This document shows positions 1 through 13,744 of a stretch of DNA of 64,000 nucleotides, piece by piece. Within the stretch, counting starts at the first letter, position 1. Each line of letters starts with the position of its first letter. The stretch is from the NCBI GenBank assembly GCA_023055505.1, contig JALIRH010000061.1:209501-273500 (forward strand), given 5' to 3'. The DNA is from Callipepla californica brunnescens. Its lineage: Eukaryota; Chordata; Aves; Galliformes; Odontophoridae. The position numbers and the translations under genes were made by a program. Below the pieces are notes generated by a model. It was given only the letters and a program-made list of their open reading frames with translations. It searched no databases and was not told the origin of the DNA.

Positions 1-3000
1 GTGCCCAGGAACAGAAAATAGTAGATGTGTACTGCGAACAAGAAAGAATGTCAGAAGGACAAAGAATAACTTGCTGGGTTTGGGACTTGGGAATCTCATC
101 TTTTCTCAGGGAAGCCAAACCAACACTCTATGAGCAGACTGAGTACAGAACAATGACAACAATGTTGTGGCATTTCTATGGAAAAAAATAGATACATAAT
201 AAATTCGCAGTATTTCCAAATACTCCTAAACAGAAACTATCAAGCATCGCAGAAAAGCTGAGAGGAACTGCCATGGAAAAGGTAGTTGTATGTTATTAGA
301 CACCTTTGAATATGGCTGGATATAGACAGGTGCTACTATATAACTACTGCTCCTTGGAATTGGCTTCCCATTCACTATTGAATTAGATACAATAAAAGTA
401 TTCAAAGGCCTTTGTTAAAACCCACTTATAACAATCGGAATTGCATTTTTTCATAGTAAATGCCACAGCAGACTGCAATTAAAAATAAAAAAAAAAGCAT
501 GCTTATCTTCTGGTTTCAGTACTTTAAGAGTATTTTTGAGTTATAATCTTACTCCCAAGCAAAAATAGTCACTACTGCTCTTGCTATATCCTATAATGAA
601 TAAAGATCCTGGACGAGCAAGTTGTATAATTTCTGGCTTTCTTCTATAAATGACTGAAGGCATGGCTCTCATCATTGAACATGTACAACTTGTGGAAGAA
701 ACAATATGTATAAGGGAAGGACTGAAGGGTATTGATATTGAAGTAGCCGATATTCCTCATAGCTCAACACTGTAGTGCTGGCTTGGACTACAATATTGCA
801 CAAATGACAGATTTTAAAGGTTTTCCAATACTTTAGGGTATGATTTATGGATCCTAGGTATCCATTCTCAGCTAGCCATGTAGACTCCTTCCATGGTCTG
901 TGGAAGGAAACTGCATAGCTACATGGTGGATTCGTCTTAATATAGTATCCCGTATGATTAACAGGATGAATCACTTTCTATAATTGCCTGTCCCTCTCTG
1001 CTCACCAGTGCGGTTGCACGCATAACTGATTATCTAGGGTGCTTAATTTATAGAGTACGAAAGTTAAATGAAGTGTAAGTCTTTTCCCTTAGCACTGTAA
1101 ATAACCATCTAATTCCTGTTGAGTATCTTGAGAGTGTGGTCTCTGAAAAACAGCAATATACAAATCAAACTCCCCATACACAGTTTCTAGTTTGGTTCAG
1201 AAGAGATTGCAGGTGGGAAAGGAGAATCCATCCTCATGATTTGTCACAGTTCCTCAATTTTTTATCCTGTCTCTTAAAGACAAAGGAATCTGCCATTTCA
1301 TCTTTCTAACATAGCTTTGACATATGGAGATAGACAAGTTCTATAAATGGGTGGAAGTGAAGGCTGACAGAAATGTGAAAACATTAAGATCCTTGTGGAT
1401 ATAAATTCTGAGTGGTGCCAGCTGGGAACTATAATTTAAGAATCAACCTACAATAAAAGTTAAACCAAACAGCATATATATATTTATGTATAGTTCTTCT
1501 TTGCAGTATGAATTTTGCACTCACTGATTGTACCACAGTTGCCCTCAAACAAGTAAAATCCCCTGGGATTATGTTCATGGTCAATAAATCTTAAGTAGTG
1601 TAACATTACCATCTTTTATTTCTAGAAGCCTAGACCTGGAACATCCATTTGTAACATGCAAACATTGTTCTGTCTTAAACATCGTCAATGGTATTCAGAA
1701 GTAGAAGAAAATTGGGGTTGGTCTCTTCTGAAACTGCTGCAATACCTGGACCAAAAAACAAAGTGAATATCTTTGCATGAGAACTAATTCTTCCCATTTT
1801 CACTTCCGGCAGTCTCAGGCTGTAAAATGAATGTCTGTACTCTCCTTGAAAATTTAAACCTCAAATATCCTCTCCAGGCTTTTGAATATTGCCCAACAAC
1901 AGAAGGTCAGAGTCTGACATACAAACCTATTTCTATGAAAATACAATACAAAAACTCACTGAAGGCAGTAGACTTTCCTACTTAGATGGTTCCTGATCAT
2001 ATTGCATGGTCTGTGGTGGAAATCTCATTTTTCTCACTCCTTGTGAAGCAGTGTATCCTATCTCCTACAGAAAAATCAAATTATTAGTAGCTTTCATCTG
2101 GCTCAAAAGAGGCAATAAGAAGCAACTCACAGTCTTAAAAAAGAATGAGCTTTACTGAGTCTTTCTGGATAGCTTTACCTATTACTAAGCAACTATTATT
2201 AAAATTCTGAGGAGTTTAAAAGTGAGCAAGAAAGGAGCCAAGTGGCAGCTCCCTGGATTTCTGTATATCTTTGTATTGAATAGTGTATCCAAATGTCAGT
2301 TTGAGAGCAGCTCTTTTATAATGTAGTGTTCAAGTTCTGTTGTAATTCCCTTCCTTCTCTTTTTTTTTCTTTTTCTTTTTGACAAGTGTTTGCAGGATAA
2401 GTGAACTTTTGCCTGCAGATTTAGGGGCTTTTTGTCTGAAAACTTTAGTGAAGAATGAGAGTTAACAGATCAGAGCAGAGCCCTACAGGCTGCACTCAGT
2501 ACTTAAACAGCAAGCAATAGTGCTTTTGTTAGAGGAAATGCACCTTTTTATCTTAAAGGTCATAGGAGGTACTGGGACAAATAAATCACTGAGTTTTGTG
2601 GATATCTGGTTACTGCATGCACTCTCCTGGAGATGCTAACTTTCAGACAGAGAGTCTGCTTCTCAACATACTCCATGTACTGGTATCTTGCTGCATGCAT
2701 GAGGGATTCACAGTATTGGGGCCCAACTGCGTGTTAAAATTGGATGGTTTAAAATCAATTCCTCTTTGACATACCTTTCAAGTCTGAACAGATTTGAAGC
2801 CCTCAGGGTTATGAATTTGACCTTCTCTGGAAGATGTTTATGAGATTAACTCAAAGCACAGCTGGTCTGTGTCTCCCGTTATGCTACATGTTAATGATGC
2901 CATCAAACTCTATTTGGAAAAACAGAAAGTTCTGCAAGTCTGAACTCAAATCCGGCTGAGTAAAGCTTACTCCAAATTCCTTGTGTTTTCTTCACTTTAT

Positions 3001-6000
3001 TCAGTGTCCTTCATGGAAACAAACTCCAGAAAGAATCCAATCTGTTAATATAAATTTATATTATTTTGCATGTGAAGGAAAATATATACTCTTTATAGGA
3101 ATTCTGAAGGACTTTAGATGGTTTCTGTTATGTACAATGAGCCTCTCATAATCATGGTAAAGGAGAGAAGCATGTTTTTCCCAACATTTATTCAGGGCAA
3201 TTTTAATCAAATAGGACTGATTCATAGCAGTGACAAGAGTTGCTGAACTGTTGTTAGGAAATAGGATTTAGGAACTAATCTAAAGGTATGAGAGGCAGAA
3301 GCTTCCTTTGAGATCACAGCATGTTATTAAATGCCAAGATCAATCCATGGAGTTTCCTTTTAAACAGGATTTATTCGAATGTCCACTATATAAACAACAT
3401 AGGAAGAACAAAGACTCAAATTTTATTACTTATATCACAGTTATGCTTTTGCACTGATGCAGGGATTATGTGGCTGTCAGACCCAGAGCAAAAATAAATG
3501 TTGATTTTATTCAAGTACTACAATTGGCCAGTGTCTGGATCAGAGTGGGGGGGAATCTAAACCAGATATTTGTCTATGTTTTCCTCTGTACTAAAAAAGA
3601 TGTTCCTTCCAGTGCCCTCTATACTCTTGTTTTCTGATGCAAGATGGAGCCCCTCTGACAAATGTGCTTCTGCAATGACAGTAGCTGATGCAAACAGTAG
3701 ACATGTTAAAACTAACTGTAATATATTCTACTGCTACATCTAAGAAACCAAAATGTTATGTCACCTTTGCCTATATTCATTTATATCTGAATATAGAACT
3801 ACCTGATACCAAGGAACATCCCCCAAAAAACAGTTGTATGAAAGTCTTCTGGGCAGCAGTTTTTATCCTGAAAAGATTAGACTTTACTGAGAGGGAGCAT
3901 CTTTTCTTCCATCAGAGAAAAATATCAGTGGGTAAATGAATAAGGAGGAAAATTTGGACAGAAGCCTGCAAAAGGTCATGAATTTGCAGAAGAATTGGTC
4001 CAGGCCATCCAGGCACAATGAGTGATATAGAGCAGCTGCCATATTAAAATTGAAGCCTCAAGTGCAAGTTAGTGTTGCTTAAACTCCTGGAAGATTGCAT
4101 GGCTCCTATTTAGATGTACTAATCAGGTTTAGTCACTCTTGGCTAAGGTTGTGCTGAGTAGAAAAAGATAAGTTCTGAGTAGTTGTACTTAAGTTGTACT
4201 TTCTTTAAATGATCATGTTAGCTTTGCCTGACTTTTTTTTTTTTCCAATGAAAAAGGAAATATGAATGACTTTGTGATGATCTCTGCAATTTCAGGGGTA
4301 ACAACTCACTTTCTTTTTGAAAATATAAATAAAAAAATCTGTCTTTGGGAACAGAGAAGAAAAAAGCCTGGAAACTTCCAGAGAAACCCACGTAGCCATT
4401 GACAGCCCTGGGCCAGAAACCTTCTGATCAGCATTCTTTATAATGTTCTTATAATTTCGGACATGGGACAGAGCAAATGAATGACTGCACTGGAGAAAGA
4501 GAACAATCAGCAAGGATGTGAAATTACACTTGGCACAATTTCATTTCCCTCAGAGGTTACTAGAAAATCAGCCTTTCATTTCAGTATGAGCCGAAACCCA
4601 TTTTTTTCATTTCTTATTTTTTAACAAACTTTAGGTTTTCTGTCTGGTAGCTAGAAATGTGGGAAAAAAAAGAACTTTGAAAAATGGTACACCCGTTATA
4701 TTTCCAAAAGCTACATCAGGCTCTGAATTGCTCACTTTCCTGGGGCAGGGGAGAGGAAGAGAGAAAAATAATTAAGGTGAATATTTTGTTCTTTGCATTT
4801 ATGCTCTGTAGTAATAAAAAATTCTAGATCAAAGGAGTACTTTTTAACAACTTCCAAGTTCAGTCTCAACTACAGACAGATCCAAATGGTGTTCTTTTGA
4901 TCTTTTTCCATTTAGTTCTTGAAACCACTCCCTTGGTGCTCTGCATACCTTCCATCATATGAGCTTGAATGGTAGTAAAGATTCCCCACTTTCAGACAGG
5001 GTCTAGTCAACCCCTTTGTGGGCAAAAATTGTTATTAGCATATTTGAAGGGAGGGTTTACATGTTGAGTAACCTTCCCCGTTTTGCCATTGTAAAACCAC
5101 CACTATGGAGGAACAATGAACAGCAGCCTTTATATCTGTGACAAAAACTACTGAAGTCAGACCAGTGGGCTGAGCAAGCATCGGTTTTCAACATTTTTGT
5201 GGAATATCTGTAGCCTTTCTTTATCCACATCTATAGTTTTGTGAGTTGGCTACTTGAAGAGAGTTAAATAGCACCAGTGATCGGGGTCTTTCTCTTGCCT
5301 CTGAACTTTAATTAAGGTAAGTATAACTGGCTGTGGAATGTGTTTCTTTTTGTTTTTTTTTCTTCATATTAAAAACAAAAGCAAACCAAACGTTGTTATG
5401 TGAGCAATTTGACTGTGAAAATCTTTCATGTTTACTGTAGTTGTAATTAGAGTTTCATCAGGCATGTTCAAATATCCAATTGCAATCAAGGAAGAAGTAG
5501 AATCAACGAGAAGGCAGAGGGGGAAATATACAAGCAAAGGCTTTGTTTCCCATGCTGATATCTGAAAAAAATCTTACCACATCACTGTTGCAGCCTGGTG
5601 ATGTTACGAACAAAACCTCAGAGTTTAGCTTTGAAAAGACATGCAGTAAGTACCCTTTCCCCTTTTATCTTTTTTGCCATTTCACAGTAAGAAGGACTTC
5701 ATTGCTACAGAATAAGAATTAATGGTTAAAAAAAAATTATGGAGAGTAAGTAGTAGAGTAGTAGGGCTTCATAGCACAGATCTGACTTCAAGGAACAAAG
5801 CTTATGACAGTGTTTGAGAGTTGTTATCTCATTTGAGAGCAAGACTCTTTCACATAGCTTTCTGAAAGGCTGGTTACTGGGGGAACCTTCTGAAAGAAGC
5901 CAAGGTGCCACAACTGTGAACTCAGGCTATCAAAGTCTGCACCTTTGCAGCAAGGTTTTCATAACTTCCATAAATGAGATCATGTCCATCATATTTGATG

Positions 6001-6103
6001 GCTGGATACATTGTCCTTGGTGCAAATGATGGTGTGAATTACAATATATGTGGGATTGAAGTCCCAGAACGTATAAACTTACATACATATACATATGCAT
6101 ATA

Positions 6104-6657
6104 CAAGGGTTGCTCTGAAAGCAATGTCTCCTGTTTTATTATGTTGGCCCACAACGTCAGAGGCGGATGTTGGTGGTGTGGCAGTAAAGGTTGAACCTTC
6201 CCACCAATATTCTATTGCATGTTGTAACCATTTGACAGATAACAGCAGAGGGGCAGTCTGACAGAATGATGTCTGAGGTGGAAGTGCGAATGAAGCAAAG
6301 ATGTGTCATTGAATTCCTCCGTGCAAGAAATTGCACTCATTGACATTTGTTGATACTTGCTGAGTGTTTATGTAGACCAAACAGTGAATTGTAAGCACAG
6401 TGAAGCGGTGGGTGGTGAGTTTCAGCAGTGGTGAAAATGGCATGAAGGATGAGCTGCATTCTGGATGGCCATGTGTAATGAGTGTAGCATGCAGGCTCTT
6501 GTTCATCTCTGGTGAAAATGCATAGCTAATGGTGGTGACTATGTTGAAAAACAGTGTTTTGTACCTGAGAATTTGCTCTACGAAATAGTGTTACTATGTT
6601 CTTTGCATTTGTTCTAGTAGAAATAAAAAGGAGGCATTATTTTCAGAGTGACTTACA
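6104..6657 (+). mobile_element. Internally deleted mariner element, Galluhop (Mariner1_GG) type
   Basis: The left end beginning at 6104 and the reverse complement of the right end at 6657 match as imperfect inverted repeats of about 30 bp, both containing a CTCTGAAA core followed by a CCTCC block. Each end abuts a TA dinucleotide (6102-6103 and 6658-6659), the target duplication of Tc1/mariner elements. The interior matches my recollection of the chicken mariner Galluhop: left untranslated part, then the start of the transposase frame near 6266, then a jump to the 3' end with the right terminal repeat. The full element is about 1.2 kb, so at 554 bp more than half is missing, including the catalytic domain. 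It is therefore non-autonomous. The family name comes from memory and should be confirmed by a repeat-library search. Confidence 0.88.
6266..6500 (+). pseudogene. Remnant of mariner transposase N-terminus
   Basis: A frame opening at ATG 6266 (a second ATG follows at once) encodes MSEVEVRMKQRCVIEFLRA, which looks like the N-terminal helix-turn-helix DNA-binding start of a mariner transposase. The frame degrades after about 24 codons. Downstream stretches such as 6331-6425 still resemble transposase-coding DNA, but in shifted frames and with stops. The DD34D catalytic domain is absent because the element's middle is deleted. No functional protein is expected. Confidence 0.75.
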
Positions 6658-8592
6658 TACGTGTTTGTTTTAAACACTTTCTTGCAGAATTGCACTTACA
6701 GATATATTTGTGCCCCTAACAAACAAACAGAACCACTGCTTTCAGATATCACTGGCAATATTTTTCAAATCACAACTGGCCATCAGCTGAAGAGCTGCTT
6801 TAAATTAACCCCTGTGCAAGACAAGAGTCTTTCCTGTAATATGAAGATGCACTGATTCAGCAAGAATTGAACCCTAAACACTTCATAAACTACTTCAGGG
6901 AAGAACTGCAAGAAATGCCAGCAAAAATCATATGTGAATCATTAAGAAGAGAGAGGCCTCTATGGAAGCTGGTCTTCTCTGTCCCAGATCACAGATAAGG
7001 CAGTGATAGTGGCTGGCTGTCTTGAACATTGTGCTTGGCACGGAGTCCATATTTTGGTAGAAGTTATAATACCATTGTCTTTTCTGATGTGGTCTAAGGT
7101 TTCTTAGTTAAAGACCCTCTTCTAACAGCTCTTTTACCCACTACAGGATAACTGTTTTTAAAGTGCTTATGTTGGAAAAGAAGGATTGCATTTACATTCC
7201 TGCTTTGTGACTGCCAGAGCCCTGAGGTGCTTCATTATAGTGCATTGCCAGTTTTGTTGTAGCTTAGGTGTAGAATTCCTTATGTTTGCAAGCTTTTGTT
7301 CCTGATAAGAAAATTGACTTCTGCTTATCTTGCAAAAAATTTTACAAGTATGCTCATGATGCAGAGTTGATTTTGTGGCCCAGACCTTGAATTCAGTGAG
7401 CAAGATGTTCAAGAGACATAACTTTCTGAATAAAACATCATTTTCTTGGAAAAAATCCAATTCTGTGCATACGTATGCTCTGCAACTCACAATGAGAATT
7501 TACACACCCTCGTTTCACCCTTGCCCCAGGTATCTCAGACATTCCATGTAAAACTGCCACTTCCATAGAAAACAAGACAGAGAAAGATCGTTGTTTTTTT
7601 TTATTTTTAAAGAAGAAGGCAGAGATTAGTTAAGGCAGAGAGGTCTGCATGAGTATCAGGAACCAGATGGATTAAAGTGTGCATTGGCAGGCAGAATGTC
7701 CCAGTGAGTTTCTGCCCATGAGCTGGGGGTTATGTGAAGTTAATTGCTCGAGGACACATACTTTGGTTGCTGATTTCATGTCACACCCAAGCAATGTAAA
7801 TCTAAACCTTGCTCGTTGCTGAAATATGAGAAGTATCTGCAGGCGTTTTACTAAAATGCAGCTCTGCTACAGGGGTGTGTGTGTGTGGAAGAAATATAAT
7901 CAGAGTCTACTGACTGACCAGAAAAGACAGCATAGCATGTGAATGCTGGCTGGGAGGTGATGGGGGAATATCAGGCAGCAGCTTTGGGAAGAGGGAGACT
8001 GCAGAGGGCAATAAACAGAAAAAGAAATTGATGAGCAGTTAAAGGGCAAATGGGGGATGGAAGTTCAGGGCAGCAAAGGGAGGAAGGAAACTGGGGAGGC
8101 ATGGGGATGTCAGATGTGGCTGGGACCAGAGATCACTTTGCTCTTCCTTCCCAGATGTGTTCTGGGTCACAGAGTCTGGTCATGGGTCAACAGGGTCCTC
8201 ATCCTGTCTCCATATTTAGTCAAAAGTTGGGACTCGAGAGAAACAAAGAGACGGTGATCATATGGATTTAATCCTTAGACAGGGAAGGCCATTTAGGAAT
8301 TAGGCATGGACTACTTCAAGTGTGCATGGTGCTGACCTGGGCAGCAGATCAGGAATTGAGGAAGGCCTTAGAAGTAAACAAAACAATGCAGGATTTCATT
8401 TCAGTGTTGTCATGAAGGTGATCTGTTTGAATGACAGCTCTGTAACCCAGAAAAACCTTGAAACCACTGTTATTTTTAGCATCCTCCACACCAGATGATG
8501 TGTACAAGCTGTGTGTGCTGGCTGGTTACAACAGAGGTACACTCTGAAGAAAGCTGGAGGGAGCAAAGGTAGAAAGAGAGATAAATAACTTG

Positions 8593-8626
8593 AAAAACAA
8601 AACAAAACAAACAAACAAACAAAAAA
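8593..8626. repeat. (AAAC)n-like simple repeat
   Basis: A run of A-rich units of four to five bases ending in C (AAAC/AAAAC), directly visible. Confidence 0.9.
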
Positions 8627-9751
8627 TCAAATTAAAAAAACCCTCGATTGCAGGAACTTGCATGAAAGGAAATAAAGGCTAAGGAGAGACACCCTTGGTC
8701 TGTGTTCTCCCTAGCATGTCTAATTTTTGGTCTGCAGACAGTTTTAGTGTTGGGACAGATCCTTCAAATAGTCTTTATTTGTCCCAGAGTTGCAGCTGTC
8801 TGATAGCACTGGCAGATGAGATGCGTTTACTTTTGGTCGGAAAGTGCAGACAGGCTGCCATATATCTAAAAGTCTCAGGTATGCCCCTAAGAAACTGCTT
8901 TGTCGTTTGTACCCAAATGAATCTGGGAAGCTTTGGATCTGCTTTGTGTCTGCTTCACAGGCAACTGTGCAACCGTGCTCAGTTTTGGTGTCTTGGAGTC
9001 ATAAATGTATTATGGACAGACTTAAAACATAAAATGTGTGTAGTGAGTAGACACAACACTTCCTGGGTGCACCATATCCTTGCAGCCTTGTGTCTGCAAG
9101 CCCACTATAGGCGCCAGAAGGAACCCCTGTCTGCTCTTGATTGTAAAGCTGGGGAAAGGAGAGCTCAAATGGGAAAAATCACACTTTTTGATTAGGATTG
9201 TGGGAGAGGAAAAGCTCTCTCTGTTTTTGCTGCTAATTGACAACATTGGTGACAGTATCAGTGACAACCACCAGATTCTGAAAAAAAATTGAAGTTGCTT
9301 CTAAATGTTAAGCAAGGCACTTGCTGTAGTGTGGACAGTATTGGGGCAGGTTGAGGAGGAATCTACTCGTTCCTCCAGCTTGTCACTTTTCTGCTTTCAG
9401 ACATAAGTTTCCTTTACTTTATTCAACCAAAATTGTCTAGACGGCTATGGAGAGAGACAGGAATCTGGGAGGAGGGATTATTTTTCAACACAGTGACTAT
9501 GGTATTTCCAGAGTTCCCTTGAATGTTCATCATCTACCAGTGAGACTATCCAGAGCACTAAAACTCTTTATATCTAAGAGCTTTTTAGGTGCTATCAAGC
9601 TATGAAATCCCTTTCTGAAATTTCCTGACAGTTATCTTGCAATATTTGATATTACCTTGTTATTTGTAGTACATAGATAATAGAAGCTTAATACTGGATT
9701 TCAAAGTTAAGCCTATAAGCTGTCCTGCGGTTTCCAACTAAAAAGACATTT

Positions 9752-9990
9752 GGAAAATAAGACTTATGTGGAAAAGCTGAGAGAACTGAGTTTGTTTAGT
9801 CTGGAAATAAGGAGTTGAAAAGGCAAATGATAACAGTTTTCAGGTATGCCAAGGCAAGTACAGAGAAGACAGTGACTGATTGAATTCTTGGATCATGGGG
9901 AATAGGACAAGCAGAAACTGGCTTATTTTGTAGCAAGAGAGATATAGATCAGTCATTAAATGAACACTGGTATAATTTTTTAGAGAGAAT
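9752..9990 (+). mobile_element. Old, diverged CR1-type LINE fragment
   Basis: The order of phrases resembles the 3' coding end and 3' UTR of CR1 in sense orientation: an equivalent of the 'gagagaactg...ttgtttagtctgga' block, then a 'gataacagttttcaggtat' stretch, then an 'aataggacaagcag' stretch. Divergence is high, with several indels, so boundaries are approximate. A second fragment with the same internal phrase lies near 26595. Confidence 0.55.
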
Positions 9991-11247
9991 CTCTTTAATC
10001 ATATAATGTATATTCTTTCAAATGTATGGGTATCAGTATGGTGTATCTAAGCTTGTAACTGCTCCTGAACATGTGGATGGGCTGAATACCTGACCCCTTC
10101 CATTGCCTTCAGCCACATACTTTTGTGATGCTGCTTTAGGAAAAGGGATAACATCATCTTTCTCCTCTTCCTTTATCTAGCAGACTGATTTCTTTGTAGA
10201 GATTAGAGGGGGAAATTTTCTGAGTACTGTACAGAGCTAGCTATGCTAGTAACCCAGGTAAGGAGGGTAAGGTGGTGGGTAAAGAAGAAATCCTTTCAGA
10301 ATCTTCCACTAGACAAGTGTTACTAATGAAATTGGATTACCAGGAACTGCCCCTCAGATGTGACAGTGCTGCAAGAGGCTTGTTTCTAAATACACTGCTG
10401 TTATCCTACAACCATCAAGGTCTGATCATTTGCAGAGGCTGTGTGTTGTAATAATGATTTTGGAGACTGTCATTCTCAAAGCAGTCGAGATTGTGATCAA
10501 TGAGAATGTCACCTGCACTGCTGCCTGTGCCATATGGTGGTATTTAAGCTTGCTCTTGGTATACCAAGAAGTAGGGCGCTGTTGTTTTGCAGTCCCTTGG
10601 AGCCTACATTGGCCTCATCTCCCTCTTCCACCACCACATACTGTGGGAGTTGGGTGCAGCCACCCAAATGGGGAAAGGCAGGCTCCCTGATGTCCAGTAA
10701 TGCTGACCGAAGCTCCCAACAATCAGTTCTACTGTCAGAGGAAAGAAAGACCTCTCCTGCTCGCACTGTGCAGCAGTAGTTGTCTCATGATTTTCATCTG
10801 TCACTCTCTGCTCCCCAGGCATAGTCAAATTTTCTCACTTTCTCCACTTTCTGAGGAAAGGGTCTTTGTGGAACAGCCCCAAGTTTTCTTTTTGTGAATG
10901 CTCTTGATCCCAACTGGGCATAAATCCTTAGTATTGCCCTGCTGTAGTCAGTACTGAAGCTGTGCTGTTGCAGTAATGAGTTACAGAGGTGTAATGTGCT
11001 GGATGAAAAGAATGTGACTTACAACTCAAGCAAATTTACGGTAAAGAAATCTTGCTGTAAGATTCTTGATACACTTGTTTTTCTCTGTGCTGGTGGTGGC
11101 TCTGTATTTCCCAGGCATATAAAGAAGTGGAAATTCCAAAATCCTCATGGAAAAGTTTTGCTTGAGGTCTATGACCAAGCCATAAATGTAAAATACTGGA
11201 AACATTATGAGAGCATTTTTGCCCGGCAGCTTGGCAAAGGGAAACAG

Positions 11248-11266
11248 TATTTATTTATTTATTTAT
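11248..11266. repeat. (TTTA)n simple repeat
   Basis: About four to five perfect TTTA units, directly visible. Confidence 0.9.
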
Positions 11267-12527
11267 GGCTTTAAATGGCTCCAGCATTTCACTGGTAAGC
11301 ACCAGGGTTTCTCAGACATTTATTTATAGTATTTTTCTCTATTTCATAAACACGAGTTTCTATTTGTGATTGCCAGCATAACCTTCTACAGTTTGTACTG
11401 ATTCAGAATATTCTTAACTAAGTAAATCAGCCTCTGAATTTCTGAACTAGCTTCACATACTATTCTGCTAAAAAAGAAATTTCTTTTTTTTTTTTTTTGG
11501 TGGAAGAAGCCTTATCTTTTCTTCTTAGGATTCTTCATCAAAGAAAATTGTTCATATAGTATATAGTTCTGTTTTTTGTTTCTTTTTTTTTACTTTTTTG
11601 TTTTTTTTTAATTTTCATTATTCTCCCGTTAAGTGGGATTGTGTCTCAAGAGTAAAGTGCATTCAGCTAAATTCATGCTTGGGAAACTTCAGTATAGGTA
11701 AAAAAGAAGAACAAGTGTTTAATATTTTGTAAAGGATAAGAAGCATTTTCAGTTTCTTTAGTCTGAAGAAGACTACCTTGGATTATTGATATATCCCAGA
11801 AAAAAAAAAAACATATATATTTTTTTTCTGCTGAATTTGAGCCCGACATATTATATCTGAGCTTTGCACTCACTACTGCATTAAATTGTAGTAATCAAAA
11901 GATCAAAAAGATAGCATTCATGCAAAAGAGAGTTTGAACTAATATTTAGTTTTCAAAATCATGGCTGTTAGCCCTGAGTCTGTGCACCCAATTCCCTGTT
12001 CTTATGTATTATCCATGATTTTACAGTCATTTTCTTGAGAATGGGAGTTCTTCCTTTCCCTTTAGAAGGTAATAAGAATTTAAATTTAATTAGTTGAGAA
12101 ACACAACAAAATGCAGTTTTTACAACGCATTTATGGACATGTTTTCTTTTTGTATGATCTTTCCAAATTCAACTTTACATACATTATGAAAACAACAGTC
12201 TCTCATTTAAGGCTAAGTTATCTAACCATGTACTTTATTCACAGACTTCTGTGGGTACTCTATCTCACATTTTCTGTCTGTTTGTTCATTGGCAGTGTTT
12301 GCTTGCTTCTATTTAGTAGAAGGATTGGACTCTCAGCAACAATACACATATTATCAAGACCTTACAAGCATCCCAGATGCTCAGTTCCATTGAGCTTTTG
12401 TCATGGCCTTCTGGATTTACGTCATTAATAAGTGCTCCCATGGCACTGAACAGCTCAGTCACTTGTGTTAACATTCACTTCCCCGCCAGTATGTAAAATA
12501 GAGAGGAAAAGAAGATTTGCAGGTAGC

Positions 12528-12562
12528 AAAATAGGTTTGACAAATGAAATAGGTTTGACAAT
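12528..12562. repeat. Short direct duplication, 15-bp unit
   Basis: The 15-mer AAATAGGTTTGACAA occurs at about 12528-12542 and again at about 12548-12562, separated by a few bases. A second small near-duplication (CTCTGAGTGG / TTCTGAGTGG) follows at about 12605-12625. Confidence 0.8.
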
Positions 12563-13604
12563 AGCACTTGACTGTGACAAGTATAAAAAAAAAAACACAT
12601 AGACCTCTGAGTGGACTTCTGAGTGGCCTGACACCTGGAATATGCTGCTTATTTCCTTTCACCTTTACTCAGGTGAGTCCTTCAGGCAAACATTGGATCT
12701 TTTCCTGTCATGCCACAATGACCATATCTCCAAAAACTGGGTAGGCAGCACATTGTCAGGTATTCAGAAGTCGAGACTAATAAAGAACTACCTTTTGCAA
12801 TGGCAGGAATGAGGCTTTGCTCTTTTAAACTCATTTTACTGCTGCAATTATCCATACCATGCAACAGTTCTGAACAGATTTTCCTCAGTGCTCGAATTCT
12901 GCCATCTTCTTTCATTGGGTAGAATCTGGTATGGAGCTCATCAGCATGCCATAAACAACCTCACTGTATAACTAGCTCAATCAACTACTCTACATTTTGA
13001 AATGCAATCAGAAGGCTCCCTTCTGTCCCTAGAATTATTCCCCTTTCTTCTTCTTCTGTAACTGCTTTTTGAAAAGTTTCATAGCTGGAATGGTGTTGAT
13101 GATGTTTTCTCCACTATCTTTAAAATATCTCTGATTCTTTACTTAATGGGGAACTATTAAAATATTGCCATGGTTCATTCTTAATTTGATCACAATTTGC
13201 TGAATGTTTTTAATGTGTGAAACATTTTTTTTTTCCTGGTGGTTACTTTTCTTTGGTACTTGTCTTACTACTACTAAATTATTTTTAACCTTTTATATCT
13301 ATTTTTATTTCATCAAACATTAGGACGATATCTTACCTTGCTGGAAGTAATTGGGAATTTGACCAATGTTTCATACTTATATAGAACCCTACTAAAATGA
13401 GACTGAATTTATAAAAGGTAAAACCTAATCTCTGTATTTCCAGTTATATTCTTATAAAGTAAGAACAACCTGTGGCTATTTTTCCAGATTTTAATTTCTT
13501 CTGAGTTCCATGGATACCTCATAGTACTATTCCTACATCTTTTCTAGTCCAGGTCTTTAGGATTCACTTTGACAGCTGCTCACTCCATTCAGCCTATCTG
13601 TATT

Positions 13605-13744
13605 GCTACAGCAGAGAAATTGCCTGAAGAGCTGCTCAGAGTGGTTGTAGTATCTCCATCCTTGAAGTTATTCAAAATGTACTTTTAAACAGCCTGTTCT
13701 GGAGTGGTGAATTAGATGGTATCCAGAAGATCCTGCCAACCAAA
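13605..13744 (+). mobile_element. CR1 LINE 3' fragment
   Basis: The stretch resembles the sense-strand CR1 3' end: 'aattgcctgaagag', then 'tatctccatccttgaag.tattcaaaa', 'cagcctgttctgg' and a block like the CR1 'agatggtatccagaagatcctgccaac'. The terminal ATTCTATGAT octamers are missing or mutated. The fragment is old and boundaries are approximate. Confidence 0.65.

Noticed and set aside
8695..9195. 166-codon open frame on the + strand
   Set aside because: It opens at TTG rather than ATG, shows no domain or signal, is rich in Cys/Leu as translated non-coding DNA often is, and is overlapped by frames in other phases and on the other strand.
10430..10897. Cluster of overlapping 65-86 codon frames on both strands
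   Set aside because: Four or more frames open in both directions point to local base composition, not coding. None resembles a known protein.
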